64,000 nucleotides of DNA, taken from the NCBI GenBank assembly GCA_005406025.1, contig BGZK01001293.1:62001-126000 (forward strand), read 5' to 3'. The translations under genes were made by a program, and so were the position numbers. The notes beneath the pieces are model-generated. The model was not told the DNA's origin, did no database searches, and worked only from the letters and a program-made list of their open reading frames with translations. The stretch's first letter is position 1. Each line of letters starts with the position of its first letter. Shown piece after piece: positions 24,401-36,400 of the stretch. Source of the stretch: Eumeta japonica (taxonomy: Eukaryota; Arthropoda; Insecta; Lepidoptera; Psychidae).

Positions 24401-27400
24401 GTTTCCTTTTATGCTGGCTACAAGTGCTCAGTGTTATTATAATTGACCAAAAATTTTGATCTCAAATTTTCTAGGATTATTGTAAACTCATTAATTTACT
24501 ACATGGAGCAAGTAATTTCAAAAGTGTTTTTGTATAATTTTTTGGAAAAAATATTTGTTTCTGTGAAAAATCGCTCAGTTCTGCCAATATGTTGACACAA
24601 TTTAGAAAGAATCTAATTTTATATGAGCAGAACATCAAATAAAAAGAGTTAATGGAAAGAGTTCTTTAATTTTAGCTCGCACACCGTTTTGCTCAGAAGA
24701 TATAACTGCCGAGCCGTCATATGTTTGAGCTATTATTTTGGATAAGCAGTCATATTCTTTTGAGGACATGCAAAAGTGCTGAACTCGTAAAATACTTGTG
24801 AGATCCAAATTGGCAGTGACACCCATTTTATAAATTGGTCGACTATGTTGGAATCTACAAATGTCGCGATATAACTACGAGCTGTTCCCTTCCGCTGACA
24901 TTTCATCAATAATAATCGCCGAAAAATTAGTATCGTGTAATTGGTTTTAATTTTGCTCTATATCAAAGAGACATTACTAGAAATTAAATAATTTTGAACT
25001 TTACTCGCGTAAGGCCATAAAAGCATAATTGTAACTTTGTAAATGACTTTCGAAAATACCATCATATTTCAATAACAAATCTACCATTTCTAAATAAATT
25101 CCTTTATTTAACGAAAGATTGTTTCATCATATCCTTGAACAAGTAATTCTTATTTACCTAAAAAACATATATATCAATAAAACATTGAAAAATGTTACGA
25201 TTTTTATCTAATTTTGAATTGTGTTTTTGAATGAATAATTTAATTAAATGCATAAACTTATTACGATGCGACTTTTACCAAATGTATGTATTTTTAAACA
25301 TGACCCTGTTTTTCTGACTGGTCGAGTTTTTTAACAGCATTTGTCAAATGAGGCAAATCAACATGTTCGTGATTATTTCAAACCGATTTCGTAGTTGTGT
25401 ATAAAATACATAACAATCTATTTTTGTGTTTGCAAGTAGTAATCCAACTAAACATTTTAAAATGTTTACTATAAAATTTTCTATTTACATTTCTTGTAAT
25501 ATAAAGTTTAATTAAACTTAATAAAATAAAATTTTGCATTAAATCTTTATTTGGTAACGGCCGGGTGGTTTACTGAATTTGTAACTTTTCTATATAATAA
25601 AACTTATTAAATGCATTTAGACTACTGTTTAATTTCAATAAGTAAACATTTCTGTCACAAATTTCGTAAGTGTAATTAAACAGTACTACTTGCAGGCCAG
25701 AATAATAAAAAACTATCAAAATTGTGATGCTTATGGAAACAAAAGCGCCATGACTGATAGAAATGGTAATAACATATACACATATTAAATATAAAATGCT
25801 ATTTAAAATTACAAAAGCGTTCAGATTACAAAATGATTGAATTCTGTCAATTTCTCTATCCAGGCAGATTCTGAAATTGCGACAGTGTGCTGTGCAAAGA
25901 ATGAGTCTGACTAAGTTGGAATGGAAGCACCGCATGACTAATTTATTTCAGTTTTTTTCACAGTCTTATGACCTATGGAATTTTGTAACAAGGTCACGCA
26001 GCTTATGTTAACACAAATTTCGTGCTGCAGAAGCGAGTTATGGGCTGTTTATTATTTGAGATCAACACAATGACATCTCTCAAAAAAAAATTTAAGGAAA
26101 TTAATGTCTTAACTTTAGCATCACAATATACACACAAAAACCTGGTATATGTCAAAAGAAATATAGAATCATTCCAAAAAATGAGTGACATCCATAACAT
26201 TAACACTAGACATAAGAACGATCTCGCTGGTAATAAAAACCGTCTAAGCAAAGTTAGCAAATCATTTAAGAGGCAATGTGTGCGCTTTTATAATGAGATC
26301 CCAGCTGAAATTCAAAATTTGCCATTCTATGAATTTAAACATTCTATTAAAATAAAGTTATATGGCACAGACTATTATACAGTGTCTGAATATCTTAATA
26401 AAAAAAAGCTCATGGGATTGAACTGCTTAGCTATCAGGTTGCTTCATATTCTAAATGTTGACAATCATTAATTACTCAATACTTTGTATCGATGAGTAAA
26501 AAAAGAGCAACCCGTGAGTTTTGTGCCCATTGCTCTCAAGGTGAATCAGCAATTGAAATTGGTGGTAATGTCAAAAAATTTCATTAAATTTCAAGTGTAA
26601 TTTCATTATCTACGAAATAAAGATATTTGTGATTTGAATTGGAAACTTAAAACAAAGAATGATAGAAAAATGTTACTTGTATTAAAGTAAATTTTAAAAC
26701 AAATAATCCATTTCACTTCAAGATATTCCAAATGATAGTACTAAAATTATTAAAATAGAATCAAATAATGAACATACCACATATGGGACAGCGAACCCTT
26801 TGTTTCTTCTGATGTATCTTCATGTGTTCTCTTAGAGAACAAACACTTGTAAATAATTTTGAACAAATACTACATGTCTCCAGATCTGATAAAAAGATGT
26901 GTGACTTTTGGTTAGTGATAAATAATACACTGATAAATCCATTTCAAATAATGGAATATAGAAAGAATTAATTACTTTCACCAGTGTGCTTCCTGATGTG
27001 GTATTTAAGTTTAGACTTTTGAACGAATGTTTGGCCACAATAGATACAGATATGGAACGAGTCTCGTGAGTGAGTCCTAAAAAACAAAATTTTGCAACTT
27101 ACTAAAATAGCATATTTATATCGTAGGTTTGGATGGGCCTAATTATTCATTTTATTAAATTTGTAATATACAAAAACGTATTAATGGTATCTGAAAAAAA
27201 TTTGCATTTCAACATTTAAAAAAATATTTATTTTGTTCTAAACAATTGCTAGCAATATTAAAAATTTGATTTTGCCCAAATATTCCCCAAAAAGTGGATT
27301 TTATTGAAATGAAATGGTGATGGAAAACAATTTAAAAATATCTATAATCCAATGCAATTTAGAACGCCATCAGATCGAACAACACAACTATTATGAGACG

Positions 27401-30400
27401 ATAAATGTTTGAAGTATTTAACAGCCGCAATTGAATGTAAATCTAATTTCTGCTGAACAAAGATTAGGATAGCTTGTGACAAATGAGACATTATATTAAA
27501 ATGAAATGTGATTTCCCAAGACATGCATTGCCCAAATTTTTATGATGGTAGTAATTTTATAATTTTTATTACTTAACCATTTTTAAAATTATTGTCATCT
27601 TGTCAACTACAAGTGATTAAAAAAGTTCTATAAGAACCTTTTGTTGGTTTTTATGAAATTAAATAGGGTTCCATGGGTTTAAATAGGGTTCTGCATGTAT
27701 AAACAATAATGGTGAGATAATATGTAAGTGTTTCTGTTGACAGAAATGATTAAAAAGTGCATAATTACTATTTGTAAGGTTCCATGAGCTTGAATAGAAT
27801 TCCACCAGCATAAATAGGGTTCCACACTTATAAAAAATAGTTAAATATATGTGGAACTGTTTTTGCTTTAGAGTATCATAGTATAATTATTTGCTAACCT
27901 ATTTTGTAGGTAGGTCAACTGTCCTATGCGACTGACGCAAAAAATACGAAACAGATTTGTCAACCCCCGCATGGTGTGATTTAACATAGGGCATATGTGG
28001 TATAAATAGTTTTGATGTTTGTGTCTAAGATATATTAGGCTGATATTTGAGACTGCCAATTGTGCATTAGCAACATTTATCATTTCATATTAAGTTCGGC
28101 AGTTTTCGAGTTTTACGGAAGTAACTGATGGCGTTCGGAATCGCGTCGAATTGAAAATACCTTTACAACAATTTATTATGAATAAAAATGAACCAATTAA
28201 TTATGGGCTCGAAAATATTTACCTCATATGAGAATTGCATGCACCCTTATCTGCAAATGTACGCCCACAGTGAACGCACGAATATGGTCTCTCACCAGTG
28301 TGACGCCGCTCGTGACGTAGCATGTTTGAACGCTGAACAAATCGCATCGGGCAATAGGAACAAGCATGCCGAGGTCCTTCATGGATCAGTACGTGTTCAC
28401 GAAAGGAGTCCTTTTTCTGAAACAGTAGAGAAATCTATATTGGAGATAGAATACATACAATTAGAAGAACGTGATTATGTTTTTGATAACTGGAATTATT
28501 TAAATAAGACTTTTTTGTAACTTTATTTTACCAATAGGAAATATCCTGAAATGGTACACTTGGTACACATATTCACGATTCACAGGTTGAACCTCACATG
28601 ATAGGTTGAGAGCTTGTAGCTAAGGTTTCATATAGCACAGGTATAATGTTTAATTCATAGCATAAGTTTCCTTACAATGTTCTCCTTCACAGCTGCTGGT
28701 ATTCAATGAGTGTTGAATAAACAATGTAAGTAGATAAAACGTTGTACTAGGACTGCTATTTATGTGTTCTGAATATCAAAAAGAAACAAACATCCATCAT
28801 TTAATATGGTTTTATTGCTTTTCCAAATATTTGCCAAGATGATCGATGCACTTTTGCATAAGCTGAATCAATTTTTATAGCATTTTTTCCATTCTGGTTG
28901 ATGTACCTCTGAAACATGCATTTTGAACTTATCAATGGCATTTACACAGCTCGAAAAACATTGACTATATAATTTATTCTTCATGCTTGGGAATAAATAG
29001 GAAAAGTTGGGTGCCAAATCAAGGCTGTACAGCAAATGAGCCTTCAATTCGATCTTTTGACCTTTCAAAAACCGAGTTGTTTCGGCCGATATGTAACAGC
29101 ATTGTCATGATGAATGATTATGAGTTTTCAGTTGTTCTTTCTTATTTATTCAAAGACTTCTGGCAAACAAATAGTCATGTACCACTCTAAATTAACCGTT
29201 TTATGATTCTCTAGTAGCACTGTAATCACATCTCCGTTTATACCAAAAAATATAGGCAACCATTTGCTTTAAAGTGCTTTTGGCACAAATTACTTGTTGG
29301 GTTTGGCTCTTCTTGGAACACCCACACTGTTGACTGTTGTTTAATTTTGGGGTCATATGTACAGATTCAAGATTCATCACCTGTGTAGATATTATAAACA
29401 GCTTTTGACATATATGATTGTATTTTTTTATCTTTTTTTTGCACCAATTGACACGAGCCAGTTTTTCATAGCTCAATCTATGCGGAATCCAAAGTGAACA
29501 AATATTTTTACAGCCAAATTTTCATGTAATATCTTATGCATGCTTGTCGTATTTATGCCCAGGGATGTCTTTATCTTGCGATATATAAAATCACGATCTT
29601 GCATTATTGGTTTCTGCACAGCATCAATATTTTGTAGTACAACAACTGATTTAGGGCGACTTTCTTTAAATTCGTCCGTAAGCATAAACTGCCCATGATT
29701 AAACTCACTAAACTATGATACAGTGATTTTTGATAATGCTTAATTCCCAAGAGTTGAAGTGAGTTGATCGATGCACTGTTTTATTGTTAGCCCATGCCGA
29801 AAATCATAATAAATCATCACAAGAAAATATTTTCACATGTTACGTCCATGATGATAAAGGCAGGCAATTTTCAAAATGATGCCACAATGGTAAAACAATC
29901 GACAGTTACATGTAACAAACTCTATTCTACAGCCAAAGAGTTTTTAAATATTGTAATTACTTTTAAAATATTGTTCTGTATGTGGCCAGTTCCAAATACA
30001 TAAATAGCAGCCCTCGTATATGCTTGAGATTGAGCCTACAACCTTTGGGTTGGGTACTATGAATAAGAATACTGCAGCAATAATAATTTATATAATCTAT
30101 GAAACATTCCCGCAATTGGTTTTTACATTGATTATTAAAAATATATATCATAAAAGTAATCTTTTGTTGCATCATTTCAGGAATAATATTCTAAACATTA
30201 TCGGCCTGTTTTTTCAAATCATTAATGAATAATGTTCAATTATATTCTATTTAAACAAAATTATAAGCAATGGATTATAAAAGTGGTCAGTGTAAAAAGA
30301 AAATTTAGCAACAATTGTTTCAGATCCTAATTCCACTCTATCCTGGTTGTGTTTTCGATTCCAATGCCAATTCCAATGCAGACCTTGGTTTTTCCCAATC

Positions 30401-33400
30401 TTTTAAACATTGCTATTGCTATTTTTTTGATATCTACACCATTTTCTTCATATGAAATATCCTGTCATATTCCTGGAAAATAATCTACTGCTATGTCAAA
30501 ATTTGACTAGAATCAACTATGACATAGATTAGCTTGGTCAAAGTAACATATGTATGGATTTAATGTTAAACTTTAAGCCTAATATCTTTTGTTTATTATT
30601 TATTTATAGCACAAGGTAAGTATCAAAGTCACCATTTTCTGCCTTACATACAAATATAGAACTACAAAAAATATATCTAAACTTACATTAAATTCTTTGT
30701 TGCAATATGAACAAGTGTAGACAACTTTGTTAGCAGTGTGGTGATCAGTGCGATGCATATACAGAGATGATTTGTACTGGAACGACTTGCCACAAATGTT
30801 ACATTCAAATGGATGTTTTCCAGGATGCCGAATTAGATAGTGAAGTTTTCTGTGACAATAACACAGTACATTGCAATGGCTTAAGAAACGCTAGTAATTA
30901 TACCAATGAATTAATATGAGAAATACTAATAATTTCTCAGAAAAAAAGTACTATTTTTTCTGATAATTAAAACCAAATAGCTAAGTATAGTCAAAAATAT
31001 CTGTCATCTGTCTGATGTCTTTACCTTTCGTCTGAACTCTGCAAAGTCTCATAACAAAGTTTACATTTAAACCTGCCAGGACCATGAGCCAATGACATGT
31101 GTGTGCCGCATGCTTTAGCATTGTTGAACTCACGCCCACAGACTGAGCAAGTCAATGCTGCATCAGGTGGTTTGATGGACTGGCAATGCATTGTCTGAAA
31201 AATTCATGGAAATATGAATTTATATGTGTGTAAATATGTGTCATAAAAATATGTGTCATTGAACATTATTGTAATTATACCCAGTAAACATTTCTGTTTT
31301 TAAATAGTATGATATTAAAAAAAATTGTATATGTATTTAATGACAATTTAAAAGGAAATGTTAGTAATGAATAACATCAATACCATATTTTATTTCGTCA
31401 TAATCCATTTTATGACAATATATTTATTAAAAGGTTTATATCTACTATAAATTCCGACTTTGTCAGTTTTTAATACATAATCTTGTTTAAAGTATAAGCA
31501 AATTAGAAACTATAGCTAAAAATAATACCAATTTTTAATTGCATAGTTAATCAAATATATCCATTGATAGTATAATTAAATATTTGGAAAATCCAAAAGT
31601 GCACGACTCATTATGTTCATTCGTTTTTTGTTAATAACTATTAAACGACACAAATCAAGTTAACCATTTTCAATACCAATCTCCGGACAGTGGATCTCAA
31701 GCTATTAAAAAAAAATGGTGCAAATTAGTGAATTTTTATGCTCGCTATCGTGTCCGGAACGAAAAAAGTGTTGATTGACAGGAAATTTCTTTTGACTATT
31801 TTGATAGTTTTTCTAATTGTATTATGTTAAATTGATTTGAACCAGTGATAGAATTAATCTTCATTAAATTATCTATCAAATAGTGCACAGGTTAATAAAA
31901 TTACATGAATTATTAATCGTGTTATTGATGAAAAAAGCGAAATTGAGGAAAAAAATTATTCGTTCAGAGCACTTCTTAATGCTTCGCATTATGAGTCGTG
32001 CAATATATAGTTATGATTAAAATTTCTTGTAATATAAGACATGCATTTAAATTGTCATCACCTTCAAATGCAACTTGAAAGATTTGCTCTGATTAAACGG
32101 GCTTGCAAGCGTCCAAGGAGCAAAATAGCTTTTTAGCTTCAGGATGTTCAGAGTTGAAGTGCTGCCTCATATCATTGATGCTACTGAGAACTAGGCAGCA
32201 AATACGACATTTCACTACATAGAGAGGTGACGATGCTTCATCTACGATATGTTTTGTCCAATAGTGATGTATGAACCACACCTTAAACATGTATATATTA
32301 ATTTTAATTTGTTTATTCAAGCATATGTACAATGAAACCACACTCACATACACCAAATAAAAATATAGTGATGCTTAAAAAAATAATATTGTTAAGGACT
32401 AAAAAACTATGTTGTACTCAATGTATATTGATAAATATATTAAATACAACATTCGTCATACTATAAACAATTACTTCTATATACTTGCACAGAAGAATTC
32501 ATCCGTTAATATTTTTATATGACTAATTAGTTAATCAATAATATCTAGAATATTCTATAAACAAAAATTTTGCAATCAAAAATAAAAATCAAGACTTTCA
32601 ATCGCTTTTTATGTATATAGATGTGACTGCAAAATTTGTAAGAGCTCAAATTTATCATGTCATGCTCGACACATTGGAAAGTATAAAGTAAATGTTATTC
32701 CGTGAGTCACATAAAAGTTTGATAGATTAAGCATCTAAAATAAAAACGACTACAAATAAGGTTGAGTTGAAACAGTAAGTGTTATAGTCGCCTTCAAAGC
32801 TTTTATTTTTTTGTTTAGCTATCAATTTGATTTTATACAAGTTTGATTACATTACAAACTCGATTAACCAGACTAATTGTTGTCAAGCATTCGCATAAGC
32901 GAATGAATGAAGAAAAGCGTGTCTTGTGCATATGTTGATTTTCCGATGGGGAGCAAAGGTCCTGGTAGCATTAGCGCAAACTAATATTGTTACTGCTATT
33001 GCTAGTTTTATATCCTGGTGCTGAATTCTCTCGCCTACAAGTTAAAGATTCTGAAGGTAATGACTTCCAGTTTAATCCAGTTTCATCAGCATTATAAACA
33101 AAATCCAAGTCATAGTTATTTTCATTCAATTTCTTCTTAAAATCATCTTTAAAAGAGTTTGGTGCGCCTACATTAGCTGACATTTTTTCATCTTGTATTT
33201 CCAATTCATGAATTCTATGACGAGATTTAAATCTGTACAACCATCTGTTACTTGCCACAAACGATTGATTGCCACCTAATTTTTTGTTTAACTGTAATGC
33301 TTTTTCACAGAATAAAGGACCAGATATCGGTTGCCCAGTTGATTGTTTTTATAAAAACGAACAATATAAAGCATCTTCTAAGTTTATTTTTTGGTTTCTT

Positions 33401-36400
33401 CATCATTTTCCAATGTTTACTCCCGTCTTCACTATCTAATTTGCAGGTGTACAACAAAGTAGAATCGGTATTCTTATTAGTTGACTTATGACCATTTCTC
33501 CTTCTTTTAATGAATCAATAATATTTATTTTGTCTTTAAGCAATAACACCACTCTCTTATGCTTTGACATTTTTAAATATGTAGACGTGACACATATGTC
33601 AGAGCAGAGTAACAATTGTTAACTAAAACAATAATGAAACGCGTGGACAGCGATCCCGCGGGGCGCGGGCGGGGGTAATGCCAGTTCTGGCATATTTATG
33701 GTTGCATAAATTCGACTTGTAAGTATTTAATATATTGGTTGTGGTTGTTAGTCCGGATAATCACAAATCCATGTAACTGAGGGCCGGATAATCGAGTTTC
33801 TACTGTATATGTAAAACAAATAGCCTCAAATACTACTGGATCAAATTAGTTTATATCACATGTTCCTATAATGATTTAGTGAGTATATACTATATATAAA
33901 CACAAAAATTAATATTAATCTGTGTAGTACTCATAGATTCATATAACACTAAATGATTGGTTATGTTTGAGACATTATTGTAAAACTTTACAGTATACAT
34001 AAAAGAGGACAAGTGTGACCCACACTCCAAATATGCTATATTGCTATATAATGTTAATTATTGATAGGTTTGTAAAATTTTGGCTATTTTATAATTATAC
34101 TGGGAAAATATTTTTCATGACATTTAGAGGATTTTAATAGTTTATTTTAATTTTTTTTAATGCAAATTTAAGTATCTTAAATTTGACCAAATTTAATTTC
34201 AATCAGGTTTATAATACCCAAAGATCTTGTGATGAGTCAGGGACTAATATATATATCACTGTAGGAGCATTTTTAAAAGAGACGTGTAAAGTGCTTACTA
34301 ATTGTAAAATGTGCAATAGGATAATTAAGTTTATAGTTCCTTATAAAATACATACCTTATCACTAAATATTTCAGAACAACTTTCACATTTGTAAAAATC
34401 CTCTTTATGTTTATTCATGTGGACTCTATTCTGGTGTGATTCCCTCTCTGCTTCATTCCAAAATAGTGTAGGACAATATTTACATTTGAAACCTAAATGG
34501 GGACTAAAACAATTATCAATATCTATAGTAGTCCAATGCTCAGTCAAATGTTCTCTAGTTTTTACACGATCATCAAATTCCTTATCGCAGAACTGACACA
34601 GCCAAAGATCTTCAAATTCCGCCATTTCCTCCCCCATATGATTTGCGAGTTCACTATCAGATTCAAAACTTCTTGAACATACTCTACATGAATAAGCTGG
34701 AACAGACTTGATACCATGCATCTTGCATAAGTGACCACAAAACTCTGTCATGTTCTGATATTTAGTCAAACATAGAGGACAATCAACATCAACAACTTGT
34801 TCAGACTTGATTGCTGTATAATCGATGTTAGAGAGCTTTGGTATGATATTTAAGGTAATACTCTCAAGAATCATATTAATATAATCAAAAGAACATTTTT
34901 GAAGCAGCATTAGTTCTATTAAAGTAACATCAAAATCTTCATTACCTTTATAATTTTCTATAAATATGTTATCAGCTGCCGATCTTTGAACACTATTTTC
35001 TGTGTCCTTATTTTGTTCAGCTTCGTCATCATGATCACTTAGATTTTCTTGTTTTATTTCAGGTATAAGTGCATCGAGAAGGTTGGGATTTACATCTGTT
35101 GGTTCTAGACCTTGTAAAGGTTGACTAGACGTTTTATCTATTTCAGTTTTCACCATTTTCTGATCTGGATCAATGTATCCATAACGCATATGGTCTTTAA
35201 GTTGCGTCTCCAAAAAATGTTGACTGATATTTACACCATAAACAGAAAAGGGCAAATCTCTTCCAGATAGCATGTTTGTTATACATTTTAAAGTAAAATG
35301 ATGATAGCATACAAAATGTTTGAAGAAATCCGACACCAACACAGTCGAGCCAGAACAAAGCAAGCAGATAAACTTCGGGCTGCCATCGTACTCCATCTCC
35401 CACAAAAGTTCTGTTTCTCTATTAGCTATGTTTGTAACATTGTGTTTTTGAAACAAGTGAGAATGATATTCATCATTATCTGACATCATAAAGAAACACA
35501 AACGGCAATGAACCAAATGATGCACATCACTAAAATGCTTACGAAGATCTCCTTCACTTTCAAAAGTTTCTGAGCACTGGGAACAGTTCCATGGAATATG
35601 AAACTTTTTGTGAGTCAGCCAAGCTTTACGATCCGGTACAAAGTATCTACAAAATTTATAACAAATAAGAGCCAAGAGTATGAAATTTAGGTGTTGTAAT
35701 GGCTAAAACTGGACACCCAACTAGCGAAATGATGTCATATAAACTTTAATTAAACATTTTTTATGTAACTTTTAGTCACATATGATCTTCATACAGACTT
35801 CAAGGAATAGTTTATAAAACACGAAAATGGCCCTCATTATAAGAATAGTCATGTAGTGGTCAAGTAAAAGTTTTCATACGGCTAAAACATGTTATATAAA
35901 AGTTATACAATAACCAAAGGATCATTGACTTTATTATGACTTAATTACTGTATTATTGTTTAGCAATGACATTTATAAAATGTTTCTTCCCATCATATTG
36001 TCATGTTTGTGTTGTGTTCCATGTGCTCGATAACACACATTAAAACAGAAAGGTAAGTTTAAAGAATTACTTCTAAAAAATGTTGACCAAGTAGGTTAAT
36101 AGGCAAATGTGTATAAGTGAGAATCTTTACGACCCATTTGCCATAGGATCTCCACTTTGTTCCTAATACATGCGATTATATTCAGTATTTTTTTAAGCCC
36201 TTAACAAATTTGCAACTATTCTGATGAGTGCCATTCTCATGCTATGTCATCAGCCATTTTCGTTTTAGTCGCAAGGAGACACTTTGTATATCACTTAATA
36301 GTCTAACACATGTTTTAATATGTTTATGAACAAGCACTACGTTTTACCAATTAGATTCTCGAGGCAAAATAACTACATCCATTGATATACTAAAATTGTT

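Noticed and set aside
28188..28520. 110-codon plus-strand ORF
   Set aside because: Antisense to zinc-finger exon 6, whose minus-strand frame has clear fingers and splice sites.
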